Notes under the pieces: model-generated
The model's database searches: none
Seen by the model: only the letters and a program-made list of their open reading frames with translations
Told to the model about the DNA's origin: nothing
Part shown: positions 8,815 through 17,886 of the stretch, one piece after another
How positions within the stretch are numbered: position 1 is the stretch's first letter
Layout: every line of letters starts with the position of its first letter
Made by a program: the position numbers and the translations under genes
NCBI GenBank assembly: GCA_963763365.1
Contig: CAVXOE010000011.1
Span: 372,001-436,000, forward strand
Direction: 5' to 3'
Length of the DNA: 64,000 bases
DNA from: VAZQ01 sp963763365
GTDB lineage: Bacteria; Pseudomonadota; Alphaproteobacteria; Rhizobiales; Xanthobacteraceae

Positions 8815-9480
8815 ATGACATCTGATTCCGCGCCACGGCGGTCGAGATGGCCGCTGGTTCTGCTGGCCATTACGCTGGCCGCCATCGTCGCGTTCGCCAT
8901 CCGCCCTATTCGAGAGCCGATCCTGCGAGCCGCCGGATGGGCGCTCGTCGTCAACGAAACGTTGGCGCCCGCGGACATTATCGTTCTATCGCTCGATTCC
9001 GGCGGCGCCGGAGCGCTCGAAGCCGCGGATCTCGTGCAAAGCGGCATCGCGAAACGAGTTGCCGTTTTTACGGACCCTCCCGGCGGAGAGGACCTCGAGT
9101 TCATTCGGCGGGGGCTGCCTTATGAGGACGCGAGCGCAAGACAGATCCGCCAGCTCAGGTCGCTTGGCGTGACCGATATCGTGCAAATCCCCAGAGCCGA
9201 CGAAGGAACCGAAGGCGAAAGTACAATCCTTCCGGCGTGGTGCAGAGAGCACCACATCCGGTCCCTGGTTTTCGTAGCTGCCCGGGACCACTCGCGGCGC
9301 GCGCGCAGAGTGCTGGAGCGCACCATGAAGGACCAAGGGGTTCGCGTTACGGTTCAACCCGCGCGCTACTCCAGCTTCGACCCGGATCGATGGTGGCAAA
9401 CGCGCGGCGGGATCCGAATCGGGATCATCGAGCTTCAGAAGCTGTTGCTCGACCTGCTGAGGCACCCGATGCCGAATTGA
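8815..9480 (+). CDS. membrane-anchored protein with YdcF/DUF218-like domain
   Basis: About 221 residues from ATG 8815; an in-frame TTG at 8752 or ATG at 8755 would add about 20 residues. An N-terminal transmembrane segment (WPLVLLAITLAAIVAFAI) is followed by a soluble domain beginning APADIIVLSLDSGGAGALEAADL. This resembles DUF218 (SanA/YdcF/ElyC) proteins, where an acidic nucleotide-like pocket follows such a strand. A later stretch, LVFVAARDHSRRARRVLERT, matches the DUF218 region that recovers a 'ticket' helix. The function of this family is poorly known; some members affect envelope polysaccharide or vancomycin resistance. The gene stands alone between divergent neighbours. Confidence 0.55.
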   Translation: MTSDSAPRRSRWPLVLLAITLAAIVAFAIRPIREPILRAAGWALVVNETLAPADIIVLSLDSGGAGALEAADLVQSGIAKRVAVFTDPPGGEDLEFIRRGLPYEDASARQIRQLRSLGVTDIVQIPRADEGTEGESTILPAWCREHHIRSLVFVAARDHSRRARRVLERTMKDQGVRVTVQPARYSSFDPDRWWQTRGGIRIGIIELQKLLLDLLRHPMPN

Positions 9481-9599
9481 TCCAAAGTCGCCGGCGCGAG
9501 AGCAAGCCGCCGTCGATGTGCTCGACCGCTCGCTCGGCGCGAAATTGTAGGATCGCGCCGGTCGTTGCCATACGCAACGGCGACGATCCGTGAGAACCC

Positions 9600-9872
9600 T
9601 CAGGCGCTCTCAACGAGCAACATGGACCGAGGCGTCAATGTATCGTTGAATATTTGGCGAAACGGCTTGGCCGTTTGCTCGGTGCAGGCTTTCGCACACA
9701 ACCGATCCAGTTCGAATTGGGTCCACCGGTTGGCAAAGACCTTCCGGACTCCGGTTAGCCCTCGATCGAGAAGCTCCAACTCAATGGACCGCCATCCATA
9801 GTGTGATCCCGATCGCGCAAGACGTCGCGCTTCCGTTTCGACGTATGCAATCGCTTCCGTACCTCGTGTCAT
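9600..9872 (-). CDS. small hypothetical protein (90 aa)
   Basis: The minus frame from ATG at 9872 encodes about 90 residues starting MTRGTEAIAYVETEARRLAR. A strong ribosome site (CGGAGG, about 4-8 bases upstream on the minus strand) decides this start over the longer 112-residue frame that begins at 9938. The sequence is charged, mainly helical, and without a signal peptide or membrane segment. I do not recognise a family. It may be a real small gene because the ribosome site and composition are good, but there is no functional clue from its neighbours. Confidence 0.5.
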   Translation of the reverse strand: MTRGTEAIAYVETEARRLARSGSHYGWRSIELELLDRGLTGVRKVFANRWTQFELDRLCAKACTEQTAKPFRQIFNDTLTPRSMLLVESA

Positions 9873-10175
9873 TTTGGCCTCCGCATCGCAGCCCCCATGC
9901 CTCACAGGGCAAGAGCGAGGCCAATCAAGCTGTCCCAAATTTGGAGATGAGCGGCCGCATTTCTTCCGCCGGCCGGCGCTTAGGCTGGGTTACGCGCGCC
10001 GCGGCCTTCGCCAAAACACGGCACGCCGGCATCGGCGTATCGAATTGGAGCAGCGGTTTTCAGGACACGCCGGAAGGCGATTTGCGGGCTGCGCAGGCCG
10101 ATTAACTCGGCATTAAGCATAACGCAATATATCGATTGATGCGTTTAAGTTCCGTTAACCGAGAGCCCATGTCTC
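9873..10175. other. 303-base intergenic region upstream of the polysaccharide export gene
   Basis: No coding frame is convincing here. The last 75 bases (about 10100-10175) are clearly more AT-rich than the surroundings (CATAACGCAATATATCG, then GCGTTTAAGTTCCGTTAACC), as expected for a promoter of the export lipoprotein gene. I could not fix a -35/-10 pair. Confidence 0.4.
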
Positions 10176-11486
10176 GTGCCGAATGCCCCGAAGTCCCGTA
10201 GAGATCGCAAGGCATGGCTGGCCTCTCTTGCAGGATGGCTGCCCTCGCCCCGGCTAAGCCGCCGCGGAATTGGACGCCTTACCCGGATTGCCGCCTTGGC
10301 GGCGACAGCCGCCCACGGTGGCTGCTCCATGATTCCGACCTCCGGACCGGCAAGCGCCTATGTGCTGTCAGGGCAATTGGATCCGGCAAGTCTACCGTAT
10401 TCCCTCGTTAAGCTGACGCCGGAAGTGGTGGCCATCCTGGAGCGCAATTCGATGCGCATAGGCCGGATGTTCACGGACCGGCGGGGCCCCACTGAAATTC
10501 GATTCGGAACCGGCGACGTTGTCAGCGTGACTTTGTTTGAGTCCGCGGCGGGCGGCCTGTTTATTCCTCTCGAGGCCGGGGTTCGTCCGGGCAATTTCGT
10601 GACGCTGCCAAATCAGGCGGTCGATACCCAAGGCAATATTACCGTTCCCTATGCCGGCCCGATCCAGGCCAAGGGGAAAACGGCGGTCGAGGTTCAAAAG
10701 AGCATCGTCGACGCGCTCAAAGACCGTGCGCTCGAACCCCAAGCCGTGGTTGCGCTGGTCGATCAGCGCGCCTCCTCCTTGAGCGTGCTCGGCGAAGTCG
10801 GAACTCCCTCCCGCCTGCCGGTGAGCCAGAGCGGCGAGCGATTGCTCGACGCGATTGCGCGCGCGGGAGGCCCGAAAAACCCCGGCTACGATACCTGGGT
10901 GATGCTCGACCGTGCCGGACGCCAGGCCCTCGCGCCGTTTGCAGCGCTCATCAATGAGCCGTCCAACAACATCTATGTCCGGCCGCAAGACACGGTTTAT
11001 GTCTTCACGCAGCCGCAGACCTTCCTGGCCTTCGGTGCGTCGGGCCAGCAGGGCCAATTCCCGTTCGCCGCCTGGCGGCTCTCGCTCGCCGAATTGCTGG
11101 CAAAGGCCGGAGGGTTGAATGACGTTCAAGCCGACCCGTCGTCCGTGTTTGTGTATCGTGCCGAGCCGCGCCACGTCGCCGAACAGCTCGGGGTCGATTG
11201 TGCGCGCTTCAGCGGCCCGTTTGTCCCGGTCATCTATAACTTGAACTTGCGCGACCCAGCCGGATACTTCCTGGCGACCAAATTCGAAATGAGGAACAAG
11301 GACGTGATCCTCGCGTCGAACGCGTCCTCCGTCGAGTCGAGCAAATTCCTGACGTATCTGCGGTTGATCACCGCTACCGTCAACGATCCGCTGATGGCCG
11401 CCGTTAACGCTTACACCCTGAAGGCCTTGGCCAGCGGCAGCGGCGCTGCGACAATCGCGACGACCACCGGAACGTCGGGTTTATAA
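10176..11486 (+). CDS. polysaccharide export outer-membrane lipoprotein (Wza/GumB/ExoF type)
   Basis: A 436-residue secreted lipoprotein. A positively charged N-terminus and hydrophobic stretch end in a lipobox-like AAHGGC, with Cys50 as the likely lipidation site. Residues about 105-200 form the Poly_export domain (RFGTGDVVSVTLFE, then the beta-rich PNQAVDTQGNITVPYAGPIQ). SLBB-type segments follow (SVLGEVGTPSRLPVSQSGERL and a second copy around 285-330). Members form the outer-membrane channel for capsule or exopolysaccharide. It opens the polysaccharide locus and works with the Wzc-type protein at 37.7 kb. The start is a GTG. Confidence 0.85.
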   Translation: MPNAPKSRRDRKAWLASLAGWLPSPRLSRRGIGRLTRIAALAATAAHGGCSMIPTSGPASAYVLSGQLDPASLPYSLVKLTPEVVAILERNSMRIGRMFTDRRGPTEIRFGTGDVVSVTLFESAAGGLFIPLEAGVRPGNFVTLPNQAVDTQGNITVPYAGPIQAKGKTAVEVQKSIVDALKDRALEPQAVVALVDQRASSLSVLGEVGTPSRLPVSQSGERLLDAIARAGGPKNPGYDTWVMLDRAGRQALAPFAALINEPSNNIYVRPQDTVYVFTQPQTFLAFGASGQQGQFPFAAWRLSLAELLAKAGGLNDVQADPSSVFVYRAEPRHVAEQLGVDCARFSGPFVPVIYNLNLRDPAGYFLATKFEMRNKDVILASNASSVESSKFLTYLRLITATVNDPLMAAVNAYTLKALASGSGAATIATTTGTSGL

Positions 11487-11498
11487 GACACGTCCGCC

Positions 11499-12794
11499 TT
11501 GACGATCCTCGACGAAGGAACGATCGCGCGCAGCGTTAAGCTTACCAGGGACGCATATATTCTGCAGCCGCACAACAATGTGTCTCCCGCCGCCCCTCGT
11601 CTGCGAAAAAGGGATTTCACCCGACCTTCAAGCACGATAAGGAATGCTGAAGCCAATCCAAGGCACAGAGCAGTGGCCGGAAAAGTACTCTTACTGTCGC
11701 AACGCCGCATTTCAAACCTTGTCGCGTTCTGCCTCGCTTACGAATTCGAAGATGTCTTTGCGGCCGTTACGGACGCGCAGCGGATCGATGCAACCGATCT
11801 CGCAAGCCTGGAATTCAGTCGGCGCGCCTACAAGCTCGCCCGGCTGGCGACCCAATCGCCGAAATTGGCGCATCGATTGACGCCTGGTCCGCAAAATAAA
11901 AGTGTATTGGACAGAGACTTCGAACTCTTTTTCCCGGTTTTCAGCAACGCCTTCCAATTGTATTCGCTGGCAACCGTCCCCAACTGGCGCGAGCGGTGCG
12001 GCAAGGCAGCTTGCTTCATCACCGAAGTGTGGGTGGGTCTTCTGCCGGAGTATCTGCTGGAGCTTCTGTCAGAGTTCGATCACGTCTTCGTCGGGCTTCA
12101 GCACTGCGTCGACGACGTGGCGCGCATCACCGGCCGGCCGTGCAGCTACCTGCCGCTCGCTGCCGATGTCGTGCGCTTCGCGCCGCAGTCGATCGATCAG
12201 CCGCGCCCGATCGATGTCTGCAATATCGGCCGGCGATCGCAGGTCACGCATCAGGCATTGCTCGAAGACGCGGAACGCCGTGGAGGGTTCTACTATTTCG
12301 ATACGGTCGCCGCGAGCGGCTCCGATCTGAAACAACGGACGTTCCGTGTCGATAATCCGCATGAACATCGCATCATGCTGGCGACGCTGCTCAAACACAG
12401 CTCCTACTTCATCGCCAATCGCAGCCATGTCAACAATCCCGAATTCACGGCCGGCCGCGACGAGATCTCCGCACGATTCTACGAGGGCGCGGCGGCGGGC
12501 ACCGTCATGATCGGCGAAGCGCCGCACTCGGCGGAATTCAAACGACAGTTCGATTGGCAGGATGCGGTGATCCACCTCCCGTTCGATTGTCCTGACGTTG
12601 GCCGAATTCTCGCGGAACTGAACAAAGAGCCTGAGCGATTGCGGGCGGTCCGGCGCGGCAATGTCCGAGAGGTTGCACGCCGGCACGACTGGCTGCATCG
12701 CATCCAGGCCGTGTTTGACCTTCTCGGCATATCTCCGACCGAGAAAATGAAGCAACGGTCGCTTCGCCTCGAACAGATCGCGTCAAACGCCTGA
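11499..12794 (+). CDS. glycosyltransferase, CgeB-like
   Basis: Up to 431 residues; clear protein-like sequence begins at VAGKVLLLSQRRISN, so the true start may be the GTG at 11673, giving about 373 residues. The N-terminal half looks like a Rossmann-type GT-B lobe. The C-terminal segment, RDEISARFYEGAAAGTVMIG followed by HDWLHRIQAVFDLLGI, resembles the nucleotide-sugar-binding lobe of CgeB / Glyco_trans_1_2 proteins. It sits 12 bases after the export lipoprotein gene, so it is probably co-transcribed and transfers a sugar of the repeat unit. Donor and acceptor are unknown. Confidence 0.65.
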   Translation: MTILDEGTIARSVKLTRDAYILQPHNNVSPAAPRLRKRDFTRPSSTIRNAEANPRHRAVAGKVLLLSQRRISNLVAFCLAYEFEDVFAAVTDAQRIDATDLASLEFSRRAYKLARLATQSPKLAHRLTPGPQNKSVLDRDFELFFPVFSNAFQLYSLATVPNWRERCGKAACFITEVWVGLLPEYLLELLSEFDHVFVGLQHCVDDVARITGRPCSYLPLAADVVRFAPQSIDQPRPIDVCNIGRRSQVTHQALLEDAERRGGFYYFDTVAASGSDLKQRTFRVDNPHEHRIMLATLLKHSSYFIANRSHVNNPEFTAGRDEISARFYEGAAAGTVMIGEAPHSAEFKRQFDWQDAVIHLPFDCPDVGRILAELNKEPERLRAVRRGNVREVARRHDWLHRIQAVFDLLGISPTEKMKQRSLRLEQIASNA

Positions 12795-12814
12795 ACAAGG
12801 CAGTGTAGGCGGTC

Positions 12815-13747
12815 CTAAGCGCGGGCTGAGATCCGTCTGGCAATGGCGCGGGGAATTTTGCGAATCGTTCGTTGCAACTGATAGCGCGCAGTTGAGCGTG
12901 CAACATCGAAACGATTTGCCAGTTTGCCACCGAAGGCGACCTTGAACTTGTACCGTGCGTCGTCCGTAATGCCGCCGTCGAAATCGAAGCAAAGCTGGCG
13001 CGCATGGGCGAATTCAATTCCGCTCCACAGCAACAAACTCACCGCTCCGAGATGCGCGATACTTCTGTCGCGCGTCGATAGAAAATAATAGACGTATTTA
13101 TCGTCCCAGATGAAAAAGACCTTGGCGTGCGCGACGCCGATCGAGTCGATTGCCGCAACGATCTTGCATCGGTCACGGGTGTTGGCCGCGGCAAAGGCGG
13201 TGGGCAGCAACGAAAGATCGAAGTTGGGCTCTGCGCCTTCCAGATTCTTTCGGTAGAAATTTACAAAGAGGTTTGCGTCGTCGATCTCCTGGACCGTCAG
13301 CCGTTCACGCGCCCGCCGAATGACGTTCTTGGTCTTGTCACGCAGACCGGCCCATAGTTCCTCGATCGGCCGCCGGCAGTCCAAGAGAAACGTCGGATGG
13401 ACCCTGACTTCGTATCCGGCGGCCAGGAACGGAGTGAGGTCGCTAAACTCGGTATTCAGCGTCATCTCGACATGATCGTACGCAGCGAGCTGCTCCAGCA
13501 AATCGGAGATGATCGAATAGGCCGATCGAAAGCGCGCCTCGGTCTTTCCGGACGGAACCGTCACGATCGGCCCGAGGAAGCGCGTGATCTGCGGCATTTC
13601 GCAGATCGACATGCCTCCTTCGCGTCGCTCGACGTACCGAAGATATCCGGCAACACGCTCCCCGCGATAACAGGTCACCTCGCGCCACCCGCCCGGCGCA
13701 AGGCTGTCCAGCCACCATTCTTCGTGGAAAATCGACTTCTGCATCAA
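12815..13747 (-). CDS. FemAB-like GNAT-fold acyltransferase
   Basis: A 310-residue protein with a FemAB/BioF2-like double-GNAT organisation. Early residues (FHEEWWLDSLAPGGWREVT) match the usual opening of these proteins; the C-terminal GNAT half contains LCFDFDGGITDDARYKFKVAFGG, whose 'FDGG...fK..FG' pattern is typical. Such genes are often found in exopolysaccharide loci, where they may add an amino acid or acyl group to a sugar. It converges with the upstream glycosyltransferase gene. Substrate and product are not evident. Basic residues dominate the last 40 positions. Confidence 0.7.
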   Translation of the reverse strand: MMQKSIFHEEWWLDSLAPGGWREVTCYRGERVAGYLRYVERREGGMSICEMPQITRFLGPIVTVPSGKTEARFRSAYSIISDLLEQLAAYDHVEMTLNTEFSDLTPFLAAGYEVRVHPTFLLDCRRPIEELWAGLRDKTKNVIRRARERLTVQEIDDANLFVNFYRKNLEGAEPNFDLSLLPTAFAAANTRDRCKIVAAIDSIGVAHAKVFFIWDDKYVYYFLSTRDRSIAHLGAVSLLLWSGIEFAHARQLCFDFDGGITDDARYKFKVAFGGKLANRFDVARSTARYQLQRTIRKIPRAIARRISARA

Positions 13748-14057
13748 AACTGGACGCCCCCAGCAGGCGAGAAGTAGCAGCCAGCCGTAAATGGAACCCT
13801 ATCGGGTGCCTCGCAGCCTCTCCAAGCGACGCAATGACGCAAGTCGGCTCGCGCGCGCCGGATCGTGTGCCCCGTGTTCCAGGGGCACCGACGAACAGTG
13901 CACAAGTCGAGCGTCAGCGTGTCAAGCGCGCGCGAGGATTGTGGTTGACCGTAACGACTGACGGCGTGTCGGGAAGTCGCGATGGAACAATGACCGCGTT
14001 CGGGTGTGATCTCGCCGCAAGGACGGCGAATCGCTCGCGGCGTCTATTCCGTAGGGT
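13748..14057. other. 310-base intergenic region with a hairpin
   Basis: No reading frame here looks coding. The only structure I see is GTGCCCC (13867-13873) and GGGGCAC (13882-13888), a perfect 7-bp stem with an 8-base loop. It lacks a T tract, so it is not a convincing intrinsic terminator, though it lies after the end of the minus-strand flippase/membrane-protein pair. Confidence 0.35.
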
Positions 14058-14516
14058 CTAGGTCGCCGGTTGGAAGGTAGTCCTGTGCCAGATGAGCAAT
14101 CCCATCGTGCCGCCAATGAGGCAGAACAACGTCAAGACGATCTCGTTGATTCGAGGAACTTCGCTAAGAAAGGCGTAAGGCAGCAAGCCGAGACCGATCC
14201 AGAACAACTTCTGCCACTGGTACGAATCATGCTGTTTCGCAATCTGGCGCCGCTCTGACCAAGTTGTCTTCGCTTCGATGGAAAACGGCAGGGCGTGCCT
14301 CAGCACGGCCGGAACCATCCTCAGCGCGAGCAAAAGTCCGAGGAACAAAATGGCGTAGAGCCAAATGCGTTCACTGTTCCCGGTGAGCGCCCTGAACACC
14401 GGTAGAATGGTGAGGCCGAGCGCCACACGAGAAATCGCACTCCACGGGGAGCTATCCAGGTCGACGAGAACACGCTCGAAAGGTCGCATTGGCTCACCTG
14501 TTCCTGAGGCTGTCAT
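14058..14516 (-). CDS. hypothetical integral membrane protein
   Basis: 152 residues starting MTASGTGEPMRPFERVL at 14516. The ATG overlaps the flippase stop in an ATGA arrangement, which indicates translational coupling and fixes the start. Three to four hydrophobic segments are visible: one around ISRVALGLTILPVFRAL, then IWLYAILFLGLLLALRMVPAV, LFWIGLGLLPYAFL and IVLTLFCLIGGTMGLLIW. I do not recognise a family. Being coupled to the oligosaccharide flippase, it is probably an accessory membrane component of polysaccharide assembly. Confidence 0.7.
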   Translation of the reverse strand: MTASGTGEPMRPFERVLVDLDSSPWSAISRVALGLTILPVFRALTGNSERIWLYAILFLGLLLALRMVPAVLRHALPFSIEAKTTWSERRQIAKQHDSYQWQKLFWIGLGLLPYAFLSEVPRINEIVLTLFCLIGGTMGLLIWHRTTFQPAT

Positions 14517-16024
14517 CCGCCCGGCAATCGGATCGGGTTGAGATCGCGGAGCGCTGAAAACGCCAGATTGAGAGGGCCGGTCACCCTGAATATCCCAACG
14601 GCGAGCGTGAGGTAGACCGCGAGGCACAGCGGTATGGAGACGAAGAATCGAACCAGTTCGGACAAGTTGGCCAAAACTGTCTGCTGCGCCACGAGTCCAA
14701 CCGAGACCGTCACGAGCCCCGCAATCGTCTGCGGCCCGATCGATTGCAGGACGTCCTTCCGGCTGATGCCGATCGGCCGCCCGGCATAGACGACGGCCGG
14801 CACGCACAATCCGAACATGACGATGGCGTACGCCGTCGTGACGCCGATGACGCCGAACGGAAGGCCGGCTGCCAGCGCAATCAACTGGCACGCCGTACTG
14901 AACCATCCCCATCGCATCCAGCGGTCGGCGCGGCCGATTGAAACGTGAATCCATCCCAATGTGCGTTCGATGCTGTGTGCAATGCCTCTGATGGCGAGGA
15001 TGCACAGCAGCGGACCGGCGGCGGCCCACTTCTGCCCGAGCAAGATCACCACGAAATCCTGTGCGGTGACCGCCAGCGTCGCAAATGCGACGGCCGAGAA
15101 AAAGCTCAATGTCGACAGTGCCTTATCCCAGGCGCGCTTGAGCTCATCAACGTCGCTCCGGAGCTTGCTGAGACCGGACACGGCGATGTTGTGCAGCGGC
15201 TCCGTGAGAATGCTGAGCAGGTTGTTGTAGATGTTGAATGCGTTCTGGAAAAAGCCCAGCGGACCCGCGCCGTAGAAATAGCCGATCGCAAGGCGATCGG
15301 CCGATATGGCGACGTAGTCCGTCATGGTGAAACCGGTCACGCCCATCCCGAAGCGGACCAATTCCTTAGCCGCCGGAGTAAGCTGCGGCCGTCCGGGAAC
15401 CCAGCGACAACTGAGCCAGACGCCAATGGCAGACAGGCCGGACGTCACGATGGGCTTCGCGACCAGCGACCAATATCCCCAATCCGCGAACGCCATGGCG
15501 ACGGCGACCACGCTCCCGACCACATTCGCTGAAATTTCAATAGTCGCGATGCGCCGGAACTGCATCGCCCGGCGCATCAGCGCATAGTGCTGTGTCGATA
15601 TCGCCGCGGTGATGAACGTCAGGGACAAGATCAGGGCGATATTGGTCAGCGCCGGTTCGCCGAAAATGAGCGCTATCGCACTGCCGCTCGCAGCCAGCAG
15701 CACGGTCAGCACAATGCCGATCGCCATATTCAGCCAAAAGACGGTGCTGATTTCCGCCTGTGTAATGTGCGTCTTCTGAACCGATGCTTCGGTCGTGCCC
15801 AGATCGATCAGCATGGGCGCGAAGCCGATCAGGGCCAAGACCATGGCCACGAGACCGAAGTCATGCGGGCTCAGCAGCCGCGCCAGCACGATCGTCGACG
15901 CCAACTGGACGAAGATGTTCAGCCCGCGCGCCGTGACGAAGATGACCCCGCTACGCAGCGACGCTCGGCCAAGCCCGCTATAGGGCTTGTTCTCCTCGAA
16001 ATAGCTGTCGACGTCGTGTTTCAA
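14513..16024 (-). CDS. oligosaccharide flippase, Wzx-type (MOP superfamily)
   Basis: About 503 residues from a TTG at 16024. A longer frame reaches ATG 16168 but would overlap the upstream gene by 113 bases and add an unlikely Arg/Pro-rich leader. The core starts SLRSGVIFVTARGLNIFVQL and has 12-14 predicted hydrophobic helices. RLLSPHDFGLVAMVLALIGF is the typical N-terminal MOP/RfbX signature. Wzx proteins flip undecaprenyl-diphosphate-linked repeat units to the periplasm. It is followed by a coupled small membrane protein and preceded by the duplicated Cys-rich gene, both on the same strand. Confidence 0.85.
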   Translation of the reverse strand: MKHDVDSYFEENKPYSGLGRASLRSGVIFVTARGLNIFVQLASTIVLARLLSPHDFGLVAMVLALIGFAPMLIDLGTTEASVQKTHITQAEISTVFWLNMAIGIVLTVLLAASGSAIALIFGEPALTNIALILSLTFITAAISTQHYALMRRAMQFRRIATIEISANVVGSVVAVAMAFADWGYWSLVAKPIVTSGLSAIGVWLSCRWVPGRPQLTPAAKELVRFGMGVTGFTMTDYVAISADRLAIGYFYGAGPLGFFQNAFNIYNNLLSILTEPLHNIAVSGLSKLRSDVDELKRAWDKALSTLSFFSAVAFATLAVTAQDFVVILLGQKWAAAGPLLCILAIRGIAHSIERTLGWIHVSIGRADRWMRWGWFSTACQLIALAAGLPFGVIGVTTAYAIVMFGLCVPAVVYAGRPIGISRKDVLQSIGPQTIAGLVTVSVGLVAQQTVLANLSELVRFFVSIPLCLAVYLTLAVGIFRVTGPLNLAFSALRDLNPIRLPGG

Positions 16025-16055
16025 CGGCGCGCACTTTCTCGATTGACGAACCGAC

Positions 16056-17216
16056 TTACGAGCGTTCGGGCTTGGCTGCTTGATCGCAGGGCTCCGAAGC
16101 CCGCTCCAGCCAGATCTCGCGCCAGTACGGGTAAATGGCGCGCGGACAAAAGCGCCGGCAGATGGCATAGCGCGCTTCGCAGACGACGTCCTTGAGAACG
16201 ATGGCGTCGGTCTTGAAGCGAACCATCTTCCCGGTCCGCTCGTCGATGATCTGCTTCTGCCGGCGTTCGACCTCGTACTCCCGCTCGGTAAACGGCACCA
16301 TTTCGGCGTCGAAATACAATCCGCGGTTACGGTAATTACAGTCCAGCGTCGTCAGAATTTCCTCGTACGGCTTGACGCGAACACGCTCGCCCGGTTGCAA
16401 ATCGAGTTGCGCTTTGGGCACGGGGCTGCCTTTGGGCACACCAAACGGCCGCACCGGATAAGGCGAGCCGCCGATCGCGCGCTGGAACCGATCGTAGATC
16501 CAGCGCATCGCCGTCCCGACGCCGATGCCGGCTTCGGCAACGGTGCGCCACGACGAATAGAGCAGGCCGACCGCCAGTTGCGATAGTGGAACGTTGCCTG
16601 AGGTGTAGTCCTCGACATACTGGCGAATGTCCCACCACGGTAGCGGTTGCGTTGCAAACTTGATCTGCGTGTTCTGGCACACGTAGGTCGGTTCGGTTTC
16701 GCCGGGTGCCGGAGGAGTTTTGAGGCTGGTGTGGAGGACGGCCTCGGTGCACTGAGCGCAACTCTTGCGCGCTCCTGCCGGTGAAGCGCATGCCGACGCG
16801 GCTTGCGCCGCGCCGTCGAGTGGCTTGAGCCAGGCTTCCTTCCAGAAGATCAGGCATCCGGCCTCACAGCCATCGTGGGCCGCGCCGTTGCAGCGGACGT
16901 TCTCCAAATGCACCGTGCCCGACATCTTGCGGCCGCCGATCCCGAGCGCCGGGTCGCAGGTCTTGTGCGCCCGTTTGCCGATGCGCATGACCTTTCCGCA
17001 GAACGCGAGCATTTCCGGCATGAACGGCAGTTCGTCGAGCCGGCCATTGGCATCCAACGTGCCGAGGATCTCCTCCTTCGACCGGACTTGCACCCAGTCA
17101 CCGGCGCGGAATCCCGCGATCGATCCACGGGCCGCGGCGGCCTGCGCGCCGCGCGGGCCCTCTTGGATCAGGCCAAGATCGGTGCGCTTCGAGGAGGTTA
17201 CCGGTAGCATGGTCAT
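16056..17216 (-). CDS. unrecognised protein with duplicated Cys/Trp-rich domain
   Basis: 386 residues from ATG 17216 (a longer frame starts at 17255 but overlaps the PIG-L gene). It contains two copies of one ~95-residue unit, at residues 38-131 and 275-371. Each begins GD/GE-W/R-V-x-V-(4 residues)-EEILxTLDxN and ends with a Cys motif and aromatic tail: Cys109-x7-Cys117-x3-Cys121 before IFWKEAWL, and Cys346-x6-Cys353-x3-Cys357 before IYPYWREIWL. Copy 1 also has Cys73 and Cys88. The linker adds more cysteines and a hydrophobic stretch (SQLAVGLLYSSW). Metal binding is plausible. I have seen similar tails in unnamed proteins of polysaccharide clusters but know no function. Confidence 0.75.
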   Translation of the reverse strand: MTMLPVTSSKRTDLGLIQEGPRGAQAAAARGSIAGFRAGDWVQVRSKEEILGTLDANGRLDELPFMPEMLAFCGKVMRIGKRAHKTCDPALGIGGRKMSGTVHLENVRCNGAAHDGCEAGCLIFWKEAWLKPLDGAAQAASACASPAGARKSCAQCTEAVLHTSLKTPPAPGETEPTYVCQNTQIKFATQPLPWWDIRQYVEDYTSGNVPLSQLAVGLLYSSWRTVAEAGIGVGTAMRWIYDRFQRAIGGSPYPVRPFGVPKGSPVPKAQLDLQPGERVRVKPYEEILTTLDCNYRNRGLYFDAEMVPFTEREYEVERRQKQIIDERTGKMVRFKTDAIVLKDVVCEARYAICRRFCPRAIYPYWREIWLERASEPCDQAAKPERS

Positions 17217-17229
17217 GGTTGTGTTTCCA

Positions 17230-17886
17230 TCAAGCCAGCAGCAGCTTGCGGGCAAAGAACGCTTCGGCGAAGCGCTCCGGCGCGCGGCATTCCATGCCCC
17301 TCAGCCGCGCGAGCCCGCGAAATGTGTCCTCATCAAACCACTGCTTCGAGCGCTGGCTGCCGAAATGCGCGACCAGGAGATCGATCTTGCGCTTCAGCGC
17401 GGCCGCGGACACGGCCATGTAGAGATTGGGCTGGCCAATGTCGCCGTCCCACTTGGGGATCTCGTATTCCAGAATGTCGTGGTCCCGGAACGTGTTCCAG
17501 GTCAGGCTGCAGACCTGACGATGATCCTGGTGCGCGTCGTCCCGTCGATGCGTGAAGATGACGTCGGGCTCGACGCGCTGCTTCAGCGATTCGAACCACT
17601 GCTTGATGGCCTCGCCCTGCTGCGGAAAGAATCGATCCCGAAACGACAAGACCTCGATCTGAGCGCTTGTCGCGCCGTCGAGGAACTCCGCGGCCGACAC
17701 CCTTGCTTCGGCTTCGCGATCGCTCTGGCCGCCGCTCAGGACGCACCAATGAACATCGAGGCGGACCCCGCGCTCCAGCAGGCTCAGGAGCGTTGCGCCA
17801 ACCCCGATTTCAATGTCGTCCGAATGCGCACCCAGGCACAGGACCGACAGATGGTCGCCCGGATTGGCAAGCGGCAATGCCCTCAT
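17230..17886 (-). CDS. PIG-L / LmbE-family deacetylase
   Basis: 218 residues from ATG 17886, which overlaps the stop of the cytidylyltransferase gene by four bases (ATGA). The zinc motif AHSDD is at residues 20-24 (LCLGAHSDDIEIGVGATLL), and the second metal-site region is THRRDDAHQDHRQV. PIG-L enzymes remove N-acetyl groups from GlcNAc-type sugars, here probably on a nucleotide sugar or lipid-linked intermediate. It belongs to a tightly coupled run with the cytidylyltransferase, methyltransferase and duplicated Cys-rich protein. Confidence 0.88.
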   Translation of the reverse strand: MRALPLANPGDHLSVLCLGAHSDDIEIGVGATLLSLLERGVRLDVHWCVLSGGQSDREAEARVSAAEFLDGATSAQIEVLSFRDRFFPQQGEAIKQWFESLKQRVEPDVIFTHRRDDAHQDHRQVCSLTWNTFRDHDILEYEIPKWDGDIGQPNLYMAVSAAALKRKIDLLVAHFGSQRSKQWFDEDTFRGLARLRGMECRAPERFAEAFFARKLLLA

